Notes: generated by a model from the sequence alone, not told the origin. A stretch of DNA of 64,000 bases from Roseomonas marmotae (GCF_017654485.1 NZ_CP061091.1:3168501-3232500); one strand, 5' to 3'; positions 10,401 through 18,943 are shown, numbered from the stretch's first letter. A program made the numbers and translations.

Positions 10401-11572
10401 CCTTCGGCCTCGCTGGCATCCCGCTCCTGGCGGGCGGCGTGGTCGAGGTCGCCGCGCAACTGGGCCAGGCGGGCCTCGGCATCCGCAAGGGCGGCGCGGG
10501 CGCGGCTTTCCTCGGCCTGCAGATTCTCGGCCTCGACGCGCCGGCGCTCCAGCGCGGTCCGGGCCTGGGCCTCGGCCTCACGCGGGGCCGGCAGGGCGCG
10601 CTCGGCGGTGAAGGCGCGGGTGGCGCCCTCGGTCGCCGCCTGCTCGGCGGCACGGGTCGCGGCCTGGGCGGCGGCGAAATCCTGCCGCGCCTTGAGCAGC
10701 GCGGCCTCGGCGCGCGCCAGCAGCAGGGAGAACCATTCGGCCTCCGCCTGCCGTGTCAGGCCGGAGAGGTTGCGGTAGCGCGCCGCCTGCCGGGCCTGGC
10801 GCTGCAGCGACTGGCGCTGCACCTCCAGCTGGCCCTTCAGGTCCTCGGCACGGGTCAGGTTCTGCTCGGCCTGCCGCAGCTTCAGCTCGGCCTCATGCTT
10901 GCGGGCGCGGAGGCCGGCGATGCCGGCGGCCTCCTCCAGCACCTGCCGCCGTTCCTCGGGCTTGGCGGCGATCAGCGAGGCGACGCGCCCCTGGCTGACC
11001 ATGGCGGAGGACCGCGCGCCGCTGCCGATATCGGCGAAAAGCGTCTGCACATCGCGCCCGCGCGCCTCGCGCCCGTTGATGCGGAAGCCCGTGCCCTCCC
11101 CGCGCACGATGCGGCGGGTGATCTCCAGCTCCGGCGACTGCTGGTTGGGCGGCGGGGCGAGTCCGGCCGCATCCTCCAGCAGCAGGCTCACCTCGGCCTG
11201 GTTGCGGCCGGCGCGGGTGGCGGTGCCGGCGAAGATGACATCGTCCATCTCGCCGCCGCGCATGGCGCGGGCATTGGTCTCGCCCATGGCCCAGCGCAGG
11301 GCTTCCACGACATTCGACTTGCCGCAGCCATTCGGCCCGACCACGCCGGTCAGGCCGGGCAACACCTCGACCGTGGTGGGCTCGGCGAAGCTCTTGAAGC
11401 CGGCGATGCGAAGCCGGACCAGCGTGGCGCGCATGGCGGCCGCCCGCGCCACCGCCTCGGCGGCGGCATCGCGGGTGGGGCCTTCCTCCGCCTGCGCGCC
11501 GGCGGCGGCCTGCGGCGCGTCCCAGGTATCGTCCTGCGGGGCGGCCGGGGCCGCCGGGTCAGCCTCGCTCAA
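7430..11572 (-). CDS. smc: chromosome segregation ATPase SMC
   Basis: A condensin-type ATPase of up to 1380 residues that compacts and segregates chromosomes. The N-terminal half-ATPase has the Walker A motif GPNGCGKSN (about residues 79-87 of the long form). Two very long Ala/Glu/Arg coiled coils surround a hinge, and the C-terminal half has the signature LLSGGEQAL and the Walker B VLDEVDAPLDD. Canonical SMCs begin at the ATG at 11434 (MRATLVRLRIAGFKSF). The longer form from a TTG at 11572 adds 46 Ala-rich residues with coding-like base use, and its TTG overlaps the dsbA-like stop (TTGA). Neither start has a clear ribosome site. Its scpA/scpB partners are not here. Confidence 0.93.
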   Translation of the reverse strand: MSEADPAAPAAPQDDTWDAPQAAAGAQAEEGPTRDAAAEAVARAAAMRATLVRLRIAGFKSFAEPTTVEVLPGLTGVVGPNGCGKSNVVEALRWAMGETNARAMRGGEMDDVIFAGTATRAGRNQAEVSLLLEDAAGLAPPPNQQSPELEITRRIVRGEGTGFRINGREARGRDVQTLFADIGSGARSSAMVSQGRVASLIAAKPEERRQVLEEAAGIAGLRARKHEAELKLRQAEQNLTRAEDLKGQLEVQRQSLQRQARQAARYRNLSGLTRQAEAEWFSLLLARAEAALLKARQDFAAAQAATRAAEQAATEGATRAFTAERALPAPREAEAQARTALERRRVEAENLQAEESRARAALADAEARLAQLRGDLDHAARQERDASEAEGRLASEAAALEAVRAALPGRLEAARAELAEAEEAAAGAERAADRAAEAAAAAAAEAARIGTEVAAATQRAERLRKQHEALAAEHAHAEAQRLPPEAIPAAQRKREETEAALATARTALDEAEAHRARAQEAHATARRAATEAETARARAVQDRDQTEQRARAISAQLSRLTGERDAAAAERPAPEKLDAAREAVAAAEARLAEAREALAAAEAARAAAASAHSDARAAAGARDAERARASAERQGLMDLLRSREPAASAPILDAVTVPPGLEAALGAALGEALESPADPKAPRHWRVLPPLDVPAAAPAGATPLAELIEAPPELARALAHIFLLPEGADGAALQAGLSAGQSLVSRDGALWRWDGHGIQAGAPSPGAVRLTQRNRLRAAEKALAAAEAATAEARAAAEQARRAEAEAAAAEASARAARGAAETALSRAREEAQRLNARAAQADSRIAALGPQLERLAQDLASAQSAGEAAGATLAGLADPAASRAARDAAARQESEAQSAEAAARNARRQAEAALEAARAEEARLAQRATQVESRLAALAPQLARLAEESAEAARLLAEARKAEAAQPDLEKLRAAVEQARAELATQRGRATAARDVAAALTSEAERAEARLAAIGEERGLWSQRAAEATAQRERISARAAEAEAAREAALAAPEEAAARRAAAGRLLAEAEATHAELAKALREAEAEDRAAAENRRQADAAFAKAREAQLRAEAGTRQAEAAAEALGARMAERLGEATELPPPPADLSEAAEERARRKAERLAKEREEMGPVNLRAEQEMAEVEDRINGIDRERDEIGHAIAKLRGSVGHLNREGRDRLRAVFDRVDAEFRALFTKLFGGGRAHLALVGSDDPLEAGLEIYAEPPGKKLSALSLLSGGEQALTALSLIFAVFRCQPAPVCVLDEVDAPLDDANVERLCGLLEIMAEEAGTRFLVVTHHPLTMARMHRLYGVTMQERGVSRLLSVDLGAAVEMVEAQAAG

Positions 11573-12201
11573 GCGCCGGAGGCTTCGCCGGCCAACTGGG
11601 CGAAGCGCTCATAGGTCACCGCACCAGGCTGCACCTTCTTGCCGAAGACGAAGGTGGGGGTGGAGTTGATGTTGAACTCCTGCTGCCCCTTGGCACGCAT
11701 CTCCATGATGCCCCGGGCCAGGTTCTGGTCCGCCACCGCCTTGTCCACCTGCTCCCGCGTCATGCCCGCCACGGCCGCGATCTTGGCGATCTCGGCGATC
11801 GGGTCGCCACCGCGCGCGAAGGCCCAGCGGTCCTGGCTGGCGAAGAGGGCGCTGATGAAGCCTTCATAGCGGTCGGCCGGCAGGCTGCGCGCCACCTGGG
11901 AGGCGGCCAGGGCAAGCTGGTCCAGCGGGAAGTCGCGCCAGACCATGCGGACCGTGCCGTTGCTCACCAGCTTCTCCTTCACCTGCGGCCAGGTCTGCAG
12001 GTGGAAGGTCGCACAGTGCGAGCAGGTCAGGGAAAAGTACTCCACGACCGTGACCTTGGCATCCGGCTGGCCAGTGCCGCGTTCAGCGAGACGCGGATCT
12101 GCATTCACCGCATCCGCGCCCTGGGCAAGGGCTGCCAAAGGGGTGAAAGCCGGCGCCAGCACGACGGGCGCAAGCAGCAGCGAGCGGCGGGAGATGGTCA
12201 T
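11569..12201 (-). CDS. DsbA-family thiol:disulfide protein, exported
   Basis: A 210-residue periplasmic thioredoxin-fold protein. A Tat/Sec-like signal (SRRSLLLAPVVLAPAF...ALA, cleavage near 26) precedes the redox motif Cys60-Ser-His-Cys63. The cis-proline segment NINSTPTFVFG lies near the C-terminus. It belongs to the DsbA/BdbD-like thioredoxin_4 group that oxidises or reduces exported thiols. A strong AGGAGG site precedes the ATG. It lies between DUF721 and smc; this DUF721-dsbA-smc order beside mutY is common in alphaproteobacteria and suggests one transcript. Confidence 0.88.
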   Translation of the reverse strand: MTISRRSLLLAPVVLAPAFTPLAALAQGADAVNADPRLAERGTGQPDAKVTVVEYFSLTCSHCATFHLQTWPQVKEKLVSNGTVRMVWRDFPLDQLALAASQVARSLPADRYEGFISALFASQDRWAFARGGDPIAEIAKIAAVAGMTREQVDKAVADQNLARGIMEMRAKGQQEFNINSTPTFVFGKKVQPGAVTYERFAQLAGEASGA

Positions 12202-12294
12202 CCAGGGGCCTCCTGTCGGGGCTGAGGGGTTGGGCGGGCGCGCAAGGCCCGCATGCGCGGCAGATGGGGACGGATGTGGCCCGCCGCCAGCGCC

Positions 12295-12831
12295 TCAACC
12301 GGGGCTTCGCCGCCCCCGATAGACCCCCTGGGCCAATCTTGCCAGAGCCTCGCGCAACTGCGGGTCCGCCACCCCCTCCAGCGCAGAGGTGACTTTCTCC
12401 GGCAGGGCCACCGGCGCGGGCGGCGGCGCGCGGCGGGGCGGCGGCGGCACCAGCGCCTGCACGAATCGCAGCCGCTGCACCAGCGGGTGCCCCAGCGCCG
12501 CATTGACCTTGCCGATCAGCTGCGGCGCCAGGTGCTGAAGCTCCATCGCCACCGGGCCGGAGCAGGCCAGGGTCAGGGTGCCGGAAGTGAGCGAGCGGGG
12601 GACGGTCTGCGCCGCGAGCACCGGCCCCACCACCGCCGGCCAATCGGCGATCAGCTGCGCCGCCGCCGGGCTGCGCTTCTTGAAGACGGGGCGCGTGACC
12701 TGCGGGATCACCGCGCCCAGCAGGCGCGGGCCCCGGTCCACCCGCCAGCCCGGCAGAGCCTCCGGCTGGGCGGTTGTCGATTTCCTGGCGCCGGGGCTTG
12801 ATCCGCGACCGCCTTGGCCCTTTTCCTGCAT
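12295..12831 (-). CDS. DUF721 (DciA-like) protein
   Basis: A 178-residue protein of the DUF721 family. The conserved core is about residues 48-125 (KRSPAAAQLIADWPAVVGP ... LTLACSGPVAMELQHLAPQL). DUF721 includes DciA, the ancestral loader or operator of the replicative helicase DnaB, so a replication role is plausible but unproven for this longer variant. The C-terminal third has a Pro-rich linker and a short helical tail. The ATG at 12831 is head-to-head with mutY, whose likely GTG start is only 2 bases away. Each promoter must therefore lie inside the other gene. Confidence 0.78.
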   Translation of the reverse strand: MQEKGQGGRGSSPGARKSTTAQPEALPGWRVDRGPRLLGAVIPQVTRPVFKKRSPAAAQLIADWPAVVGPVLAAQTVPRSLTSGTLTLACSGPVAMELQHLAPQLIGKVNAALGHPLVQRLRFVQALVPPPPRRAPPPAPVALPEKVTSALEGVADPQLREALARLAQGVYRGRRSPG

Positions 12832-12833
12832 CC

Positions 12834-13892
12834 GTGTTGCCCGCCGCTTCTCTGTTGCTCGAATGGTATGACCGCCATCGCCGCGCCCTGCCCTGGCGCG
12901 AAGGATCGGGCGATCCTTACCGCATATGGTTATCCGAGGTCATGTTGCAGCAGACCACGGTGGCGGCCGTGGGGCCGCGCTGGCGACGTTTTCTCGCGCG
13001 CTTTCCCGATGTGGAAGCCCTGGCCGCCGCCCCTTGGGCCGATGTGGCGGAGGAATGGGCCGGGCTTGGCTATTACGCCCGCGCCCGCAACCTGCATGCC
13101 TGTGCCCAGGCCGTGGTGGCGCGCGGCGGCTTTCCCGACACGGTGGAGGGGCTGCGCGCCCTGCCCGGCATCGGCGCCTATACCGCCGCCGCCGTGGGGG
13201 CCATCGCCTTCGGGCGTGAGGTGGTGCCGCTGGATGGCAATGTGGAGCGCGTGACCGCCCGCCTTTCCGCCGTGGAGGAGCCGCTGCCCGGCGCCCGCCC
13301 GGCGCTGGCCGCCCTGGCGCAGCAATGGATGGAACAGCCGGCGGCGCGGGACCGACCCGGCGACTTCGTGCAGGCGATCTTCGACCTCGGCGCCACCATC
13401 TGCACCCCGCGCAACCCGGCCTGTGCCCTGTGCCCCTGGCGCCAGGGCTGCGAGGGTTTCCAGACCGGCCTGGCACCCAGCCTGCCGCGCAAGGTGGCGA
13501 AAAAGGCGCGGCCGCTGAAGCGCGGCGTGCATTTCCTGCTGCTGGACGGCAGGGGCCGGCTGCTGCTGCGCCGCCGCCCGCCGAGGGGGCTGCTGGGCGG
13601 CATGCTGGAACTGCCTGGCACCCCCTGGCGGGAAGTGCCCTGGACGGAGCCGGAGATCACCCCATTCGCCCCCCTGCCCGGCCTGTCCTGGCGCGTTCTG
13701 GAAGGCGAGGCGAAACATGGCTTCACGCATTTCGAGCTGCACATGGCGCTGCGCGCTGCCATCGCCCCGCCCGGCGCCGAACCGGATGGCGACTGGATGA
13801 CGACGGAGGCCGCCCGCGCCGCCCTTCCCGGCACCATGCAGAAGCTGCTGGACCTGGCGCGGGCGGAAGGGGCGCTGCCGGTCGGCGCCTGA
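12834..13892 (+). CDS. mutY: A/G-specific adenine glycosylase MutY
   Basis: A base-excision repair glycosylase removing adenine opposite 8-oxoguanine. From the GTG at 12834 it has 352 residues. Catalytic Glu35 lies in SEVMLQQTTV, the helix-hairpin-helix is LPGIGAYTAAAV, and the catalytic Asp sits in PLDGNVERV. The 4Fe-4S cluster cysteines are C190, C197, C200 and C206 (C-x6-C-x2-C-x5-C), and a NUDIX-like 8-oxoG recognition domain follows. The frame is also open from an ATG at 12774, but that start would overlap DUF721 on the other strand. The GTG gives the family-typical short leader before LLEWYDRHRRALPWR. Confidence 0.93.
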   Translation: MLPAASLLLEWYDRHRRALPWREGSGDPYRIWLSEVMLQQTTVAAVGPRWRRFLARFPDVEALAAAPWADVAEEWAGLGYYARARNLHACAQAVVARGGFPDTVEGLRALPGIGAYTAAAVGAIAFGREVVPLDGNVERVTARLSAVEEPLPGARPALAALAQQWMEQPAARDRPGDFVQAIFDLGATICTPRNPACALCPWRQGCEGFQTGLAPSLPRKVAKKARPLKRGVHFLLLDGRGRLLLRRRPPRGLLGGMLELPGTPWREVPWTEPEITPFAPLPGLSWRVLEGEAKHGFTHFELHMALRAAIAPPGAEPDGDWMTTEAARAALPGTMQKLLDLARAEGALPVGA

Positions 13893-13905
13893 AGCACCAG
13901 GGCCC

Positions 13906-14430
13906 TCAGGGGGCCTCCCGCGCCGCGCCACGCGCCGAAGCGACCCCATAGGGGAAGCCGGAACGGTCGCCGTAGTCCCGTCCCGGGCCGGCGGGGCGGC
14001 CGTGCCGCGCCCGCAGCTGCGTGGTGCAGAGGATATCCAGCGCGGTGACGCCGAGCACCGCCAGCAGCGCCAGCTGCACATTCTCCCGCTTGGGATTGTC
14101 AGGCAGTGCTGCCGCCAGCGTCGCGATATCCAGCGCGTCGCCGGCGATGCGGCTGGCGACGCCCGGCACCGGGTTCACCGAAAGGCAGGCCATGCCGGAG
14201 GCGATCTCCCGCACCCCATAGCCGCGGATCAGCCCCTCGGCGCCCTGCATGCCCAGGGAACGCGCCAGGCTCCTGGCAGCGAAGATCTCCAGCACGCCGA
14301 GGCCGATGCTGAACCAGCCCAGCCCGCGTGCCAGCTGGTCCGGCGCCCCGAGGGAGCTTGGCCCGGTGCAGAGCACCTTGGGATCGCCGGGGAAGCGGGT
14401 GATCTCGGCGGCTCTGGTCAACATGTTCAT
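13906..14430 (-). CDS. small membrane protein of unknown function
   Basis: A 174-residue protein with two to four hydrophobic segments (GWFSIGLGVLEIFAARSLA; ALDIATLAAAL; VQLALLAVLGVTALDILCT) and a conserved-looking GLIRGYGVREIASG motif. Similar proteins are common in alphaproteobacteria and are sometimes annotated as cyclase/dehydrase-associated or DUF4267-like membrane proteins, but I cannot assign a function. It starts 9 bases after the alcohol dehydrogenase stop on the same strand, so the two are probably one operon. Confidence 0.75.
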   Translation of the reverse strand: MNMLTRAAEITRFPGDPKVLCTGPSSLGAPDQLARGLGWFSIGLGVLEIFAARSLARSLGMQGAEGLIRGYGVREIASGMACLSVNPVPGVASRIAGDALDIATLAAALPDNPKRENVQLALLAVLGVTALDILCTTQLRARHGRPAGPGRDYGDRSGFPYGVASARGAAREAP

Positions 14431-14439
14431 GTCAGCACC

Positions 14440-15615
14440 TCAGGGCTTGAGGACGACCTTGATGCAGCTGTCCTGCTTGTCGCGGAAAACCTTGTACATC
14501 TCCGGCCCGTCTTCGAGCCGGGCGGTATGCGTGATGACGAAGGAAGGGTCGATCTGCCCTTCCTCGATCCGGCGGAGCAGGTCGTCGGTCCAACGGTTCA
14601 CATGCGTCTGGCCCATGCGGAAGCTCAGGCCCTTGTTCATGGCCATGCCCATCGGGATCTTGTCCACCAGCCCGGCATAGACGCCGCAGATGGAGATGAT
14701 GCCGCCGGGGCGACAGACATACATCATTTCGCGCAACACATGGGGCCGGTCGCTTTCCAGCATCATGACCTGCTTGGCGCGGTCCATCAGCGTATCGGGC
14801 TGGCTGGGCGTCACATGCGCTTCCAGGCCGACAGCATCGATGCATTTCTGCGGGCCCTTGCCGCCCGTCAGCTCGTTCAGCCGCTCGACGACGCTGTCCG
14901 TCTCGAAGTTGATGGTGATGGCACCGCCCGCGGCGGCCATGGAAAGCCGCTCGGGGATATCGTCGATCGCCACCACCTGCCTGGCGCCGAGCAGCACGGC
15001 ACTGCGGATCGCCATCTGACCCACCGGGCCACAGCCCCAGATCGCCACGGTATCCTCGGGCTCGATGTCGCAATGCACCGCCGCCTGCCAGCCAGTGGGC
15101 AGGATATCGCCGAGGAACAGCGCCTGCTCATCCGTCATGCCGTCCGGCACCTTGATATGCGTCGCATCGGCGAAGGGGACGCGGAGATATTCCGCCTGCC
15201 CGCCCGGATAGCCGCCGGTCAGATGCGTATAACCGAAGAGCCCGGCGGTGGTGTGGCCGAAGACCTTGTCGGCCAGCTCCTTCTTGCGGTTGGTCCTTTC
15301 ACAGACGGAGAAGTTGCCGCGCCTGCACTGCTCGCACTCGCCGCAGATGATGGTGAAGGGCACGACGATCCGGTCGCCCTTTTTCAGCTTGTGCCTCGCA
15401 TCCGCGCCGACCTCGACGACCTCGCCCATCATCTCATGGCCCATGATGTCGCCGGGCATCATGGCCGGGATGAAGTTGTGGAAGAGGTGCAGGTCCGAGC
15501 CGCAGATGGCGCAGCTCGTGACCTTGATGATGGCGTCGCGGGAATCCTCGATCTCGGGGTCGGTGACGTTGTCGCAGCGGATATCCTGCTTACCGTGCCA
15601 GACCAGCGCTTTCAT
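14440..15615 (-). CDS. zinc-dependent alcohol / formaldehyde dehydrogenase
   Basis: A 391-residue medium-chain dehydrogenase/reductase. Catalytic zinc ligands are Cys38 and His60-Glu61 (GHE). Structural zinc cysteines are C91, C94, C97 and C105. A Rossmann glycine motif AIWGCGPVGQMA and the phrase GDILPTGWQAA are typical of the glutathione-independent formaldehyde dehydrogenase-like branch. The likely role is NAD-dependent oxidation of an aldehyde or alcohol, often stress-linked. The ATG at 15615 has a GGAGAG site; the longer open frame upstream lacks support. It is transcribed with the small membrane protein and divergently from DUF3072. Confidence 0.87.
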   Translation of the reverse strand: MKALVWHGKQDIRCDNVTDPEIEDSRDAIIKVTSCAICGSDLHLFHNFIPAMMPGDIMGHEMMGEVVEVGADARHKLKKGDRIVVPFTIICGECEQCRRGNFSVCERTNRKKELADKVFGHTTAGLFGYTHLTGGYPGGQAEYLRVPFADATHIKVPDGMTDEQALFLGDILPTGWQAAVHCDIEPEDTVAIWGCGPVGQMAIRSAVLLGARQVVAIDDIPERLSMAAAGGAITINFETDSVVERLNELTGGKGPQKCIDAVGLEAHVTPSQPDTLMDRAKQVMMLESDRPHVLREMMYVCRPGGIISICGVYAGLVDKIPMGMAMNKGLSFRMGQTHVNRWTDDLLRRIEEGQIDPSFVITHTARLEDGPEMYKVFRDKQDSCIKVVLKP

Positions 15616-15692
15616 CGCAGGCTCTCCATCGAAAGGTGCAGACGATACGATCGCTCCGCACGACACCACGGAGAGGAAGCCTGCGTCGTGAG

Positions 15693-15718
15693 AACGCGGT
15701 GCCCGGCAGAGACGTTCT
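15693..15718 (-). promoter_or_regulatory. possible EcfG-type (general stress) promoter for the dehydrogenase
   Basis: Read on the minus strand, AGAAC is followed after 17 bases by CGTT. This is one mismatch from the alphaproteobacterial EcfG consensus GGAAC-N16/17-CGTT. It lies about 78 bases upstream of the dehydrogenase ATG. Short degenerate motifs are expected by chance, so this is tentative. Confidence 0.25.
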
Positions 15719-15843
15719 GAATCTAGCGCTGCCGCCAGGGCCATCCGGATGCTGGATGCAACATGGACCGCCCGCCCGGGTTTCCACGGCATCCTCTCGT
15801 CATCACAGCCTTGTCAGAGGGAGAGAGGCCGCCGGCCTCCGGG

Positions 15844-15868
15844 GCAACCGCATGGCCCCGACCCCGTT
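15844..15868 (+). promoter_or_regulatory. possible EcfG-type promoter for DUF3072
   Basis: GCAAC-N16-CGTT, one mismatch from the EcfG consensus, ends 31 bases before the DUF3072 start. It is the plus-strand counterpart of the motif facing the divergent dehydrogenase. Tentative. Confidence 0.25.
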
Positions 15869-15899
15869 ATACGAACAGAACACGAACAAGGATCTTCCC

Positions 15900-16151
15900 A
15901 TGGCCCGTCAAGGCAAGGACGACCACAGCACCGCCCCGAAGGCGCCGCAGGGCGATACGCCCGGCAACACCGTCAAGGACCCGGATAACTGGACCACGGG
16001 CGACGAGACGATGACCGGCGCCCAGGCCAGCTATCTCAAGACGCTCTGCGAGGAGGCAGGAGAGGAATTCGACCCCGGGCTGACCAAGGCGGAGGCCAGC
16101 AAGAGGATCGATGAACTACAGGCCCGCACGGGGCGCGGGCGGGACCACTGA
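15900..16151 (+). CDS. DUF3072 domain-containing protein
   Basis: An 83-residue hydrophilic protein. The DUF3072 core is the C-terminal half: DNWTTGDETMTGAQASYLKTL, then a short acidic stretch and a Lys/Glu helix ending in IDELQARTGRG. The fold resembles small helix-loop proteins with an SAP-like or helix-hairpin shape, but the function is unknown. The N-terminal third is Lys/Asp/Pro-rich and probably disordered. The ATG at 15900 is chosen over longer open frames because the domain begins soon after it. The gene diverges from the dehydrogenase operon across a 284-base gap. Confidence 0.75.
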   Translation: MARQGKDDHSTAPKAPQGDTPGNTVKDPDNWTTGDETMTGAQASYLKTLCEEAGEEFDPGLTKAEASKRIDELQARTGRGRDH

Positions 16152-16161
16152 GCCGGTTGGC

Positions 16162-17289
16162 TCAGGCCCCCATGCTGCCCACGATCTCGGCGCGCAACTC
16201 GTCCAGCAGGCGCAGCGAGCCGTCGCGCCGCTCCAGGTGCCAGAAGAGCCAGCCGTTGCAGGAGGGCGCTTCCTGCACCGCCGCGCCCACCTGATGGATG
16301 GAGCCCTGCGCGGTGCCGCAGCGGAGCGAGCCATCGGCCCCCACCTCCGCCACGAAGCGGCGGTGACGGTCCACCAGCCGGGCGCCGGGCGGCACCATGC
16401 CGCGTTCCACCAGCGCGCCGAAGGGGATGCGCGGCTGCTCCCGCCGCGTCGGCGTCACCAGCATGGCGGATTCCGACAGCGGCTCGATGGCGTTAATGCG
16501 CGTGCGGGCGGCGGCGGCATAGGTCGGGTCGCGCTCGATGCCGATGTAGCGGCGGCCCAGGCGCTTCGCGACGGCGGCCGTGGTGCCGGAGCCGAGAAAG
16601 GGGTCCAGCACCACATCCCCCGGCGAGGTGCAGGAGAGAATGACCCGGTGCAGCAGCGCCTCGGGCTTCTGGGTCGGATGGACCTTCTGCCCCTTCTCGT
16701 CCCGCAGCCGCTCACCCCCCGTGCAGAGCGGGATGAACCAGTCGCTGCGCATCTGCGTGTCGTCGTTCAGCGACTTCATGGCGGTGTAGTTGAACTTGTA
16801 GCGGCTGTCCTGTCCGCGCGAGGCCCAGATCATCGTCTCATGCGCGTTGGTGAAGCGCCGGCCCCGGAAGTTCGGCATCGGGTTGGCCTTGCGCCAGATG
16901 ACGTCGTTCAGGATCCAGAAGTCCAGGTCCTGCAAGGCCGCGCCCAGGCGGAAGACGTTGTGGTAGCTGCCGATCACCCAGATGGTGCCGTCCTTGCGCA
17001 GCACGCGCCGCGCCTCGGTCAGCCAGGCACGGGTGAAGGCGTCATAGGCCGCGAGATTGGAGAAACGGTCCCAGTCGTCATCGACGCCGTCCACGACGCT
17101 CTCGTCCGGACGGCGCAGCTCGCCCTTCAGCTGCAGATTGTAGGGCGGATCCGCGAAGATGGTATGCACGGAAGCCGGGGGCAGCGCCCGCAGCATCTCG
17201 ATGCAATCCCCTTCCAGGATACAGTCCAACGGCAGATCTAGCCCCGTACCCACGCCGTCAAACCCTCCTGCGACTCGGGGGCCGAGCAT
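16162..17289 (-). CDS. ccrM: CcrM-type adenine DNA methyltransferase (GANTC)
   Basis: A 375-residue beta-class N6-adenine methyltransferase. DPPY (residues 47-50) precedes the SAM motif FLGSGT (231-236). The [15 protein letters not shown] segment and a C-terminal RAMA-like domain (about 285-370, ending in [18 protein letters not shown]) match the cell-cycle-regulated methyltransferase CcrM. CcrM methylates GANTC and coordinates alphaproteobacterial replication and transcription. No cognate restriction enzyme is adjacent, consistent with a solitary methylase. It converges with DUF3072 with only 10 bases between. Confidence 0.92.
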   Translation of the reverse strand: MLGPRVAGGFDGVGTGLDLPLDCILEGDCIEMLRALPPASVHTIFADPPYNLQLKGELRRPDESVVDGVDDDWDRFSNLAAYDAFTRAWLTEARRVLRKDGTIWVIGSYHNVFRLGAALQDLDFWILNDVIWRKANPMPNFRGRRFTNAHETMIWASRGQDSRYKFNYTAMKSLNDDTQMRSDWFIPLCTGGERLRDEKGQKVHPTQKPEALLHRVILSCTSPGDVVLDPFLGSGTTAAVAKRLGRRYIGIERDPTYAAAARTRINAIEPLSESAMLVTPTRREQPRIPFGALVERGMVPPGARLVDRHRRFVAEVGADGSLRCGTAQGSIHQVGAAVQEAPSCNGWLFWHLERRDGSLRLLDELRAEIVGSMGA

Positions 17290-17310
17290 GCGTCGGGGTG
17301 AGTCAATGCG

Positions 17311-17937
17311 TCAAGAGAGCTCGAGAAGCATCTGATCGACCGGCGCGAAGCCGCGGCGGTGGTGCGGAGTCGGCCCCAGTCGCGCCAGGGCCTCCCGATG
17401 CGCGGCGGTGGGGTAGCCGGCATGGCGGGCGAAGCCGTAGCCGGGCCAGCGCGGGTCCAGCCGCGCCATGGCCCGGTCACGCGTCACCTTGGCCAGGATG
17501 GAGGCGGCGGCGATGGAGAGGCTGATGCTGTCACCCTTCACCACGCAGCGCACGGCGCAGGCCAGGCCGCGCGGCGGCTGGTTGCCATCCACCAGCACGA
17601 GGTCTGGCATCAGCCGGAGCTTCGCCACCGCGCGCGTCATGGCGAGGTGCGTGGCGCGCAGGATGTTCAGCCGGCCGATCTCGGCGGCGCTGGCGGCGGC
17701 CACGGCGCCATCCAGCACGCCCTCCACCCTGGCGGCCCGCAGCGCCTCGAAGGCGGCCTGCCGCTTCGCCGCATCCAGCTTTTTCGAGTCATCCAGCAGG
17801 GCGGCCAGCCCGGCCGGCGGAGGCCTGTGGAAGAGCACGGCGGCGGCCATTACAGGCCCCGCCAGCGGGCCGCGCCCAGCCTCGTCCACCCCCGCCACGC
17901 GGCCGCCGGCGGCGATCTCCAGCAGATAGTCCGGCAT
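17311..17937 (-). CDS. rnhB: ribonuclease HII
   Basis: A 208-residue enzyme that removes RNA from RNA-DNA hybrids, including single embedded ribonucleotides. The active-site motif [14 protein letters not shown] holds Asp18-Glu19. A further catalytic Asp is in [10 protein letters not shown], and [15 protein letters not shown] is the conserved C-terminal helix. The ATG overlaps the stop of the upstream hydrolase by ATGA, implying translational coupling. ccrM lies 21 bases downstream on the same strand. Confidence 0.94.
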   Translation of the reverse strand: MPDYLLEIAAGGRVAGVDEAGRGPLAGPVMAAAVLFHRPPPAGLAALLDDSKKLDAAKRQAAFEALRAARVEGVLDGAVAAASAAEIGRLNILRATHLAMTRAVAKLRLMPDLVLVDGNQPPRGLACAVRCVVKGDSISLSIAAASILAKVTRDRAMARLDPRWPGYGFARHAGYPTAAHREALARLGPTPHHRRGFAPVDQMLLELS

Positions 17938-18872
17938 CAGGGCGCCAGCCCCTTGCTCTCGATCATGTCGCCCCGCTCCAGCAGCCCGGGCGCGCCCTGT
18001 GACAGCAGGCGGCGGGCTTCGTCATCGCCCAGCCATACGCCGCGCAGGAAGGCCACCGCAAGCGCCGCGGTGCGGGGGTGGTAGGAGCTATCCTCCCATC
18101 GCGCGCCGGTGCCGGGCTCATCCGCGAAACTGCCATGGGCCGCGCCGGCGAAGACGGCCAGCACCTGCCCCGGCGCGGTGATGGCGTCATAGGGGATGCG
18201 GCGGCTGAGCGGGCTGTTGCCGCCCATGAAGTCCCGGTCCTCGGTACCCGTGACATGCAGCATGGGCGCGCGCACGCGGTCGATGGCCAGACGCGGCGGC
18301 AGGCCCTGAGGCGGAATGGGGGAGAGGGCGATGCCGGCGCCCAGGCGAGGCTCCGGCAGGGTCAGGCCGCGGTCGCCGCCGGGCACGCGCTGGCCCAGCA
18401 TGGTCTGCACCAGCCAGGCGCCGTAGGAGTGCCCGGCTATGGCGATGCGGGAGAGATCGAGCCGCCTGGCCAGATCCGCCCGGCGCGGCAGCTCATCCAG
18501 CACGAAGACGGTATCGAGAATGCGATCCAGCGCCCGCCCGGCATCGGTCACGGCGGCGGCCAGCGCCAGGCGCGTATCGCCGCCATTGCGCCAGAGGCTG
18601 TCGTCCGTGCCGGGGTGTTGCAGGTGCAGCACAGCGAAGCCCGCCTGGGACAGCCCCCGGCCGAGATAGCCCAGCCCCTCCCGCGATCCGCCCAGGCCGT
18701 GGGAGACCAGCACGACCGGCGCCCTCCCCCCGCCCTCGGGCAGGCGCAGCAGCATGGGCAGGCTGCGGTTGCGGGCTGGGTCACGCCAGGACTGGCGTAC
18801 CTCGGTGAAGGCCATGGCCGGCGTGGCGGCCAGGAAAGCGGGCAGGCTCAGGGCGGCGCGGCGGGACATCAT
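17937..18872 (-). CDS. exported alpha/beta hydrolase (dienelactone / PAF-acetylhydrolase-like)
   Basis: A 311-residue hydrolase. The N-terminal signal [21 protein letters not shown] has a twin-Arg-like start and an AMA cleavage site near residue 21. An oxyanion segment [17 protein letters not shown] and the nucleophile elbow GHSYG follow. A likely His appears late in [14 protein letters not shown]. The layout resembles platelet-activating-factor acetylhydrolase or dienelactone hydrolase relatives of the periplasm. The substrate is unknown. Its stop overlaps the rnhB start. Confidence 0.8.
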   Translation of the reverse strand: MMSRRAALSLPAFLAATPAMAFTEVRQSWRDPARNRSLPMLLRLPEGGGRAPVVLVSHGLGGSREGLGYLGRGLSQAGFAVLHLQHPGTDDSLWRNGGDTRLALAAAVTDAGRALDRILDTVFVLDELPRRADLARRLDLSRIAIAGHSYGAWLVQTMLGQRVPGGDRGLTLPEPRLGAGIALSPIPPQGLPPRLAIDRVRAPMLHVTGTEDRDFMGGNSPLSRRIPYDAITAPGQVLAVFAGAAHGSFADEPGTGARWEDSSYHPRTAALAVAFLRGVWLGDDEARRLLSQGAPGLLERGDMIESKGLAP

Positions 18873-18943
18873 CGGCCTCAGATGGGCATGCCGGGCGGCA
18901 CGGCAACGGCGCGCGCCCGGCGGATTTCTCAGCCGCCCGAGCG

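Noticed and set aside
7415..11614. 1399-residue open frame on the plus strand
   Set aside because: It is antisense to smc. Its Gly/Leu/Arg composition is the mirror of Ala/Glu-rich coiled-coil codons in high-GC DNA and no domain is recognisable.
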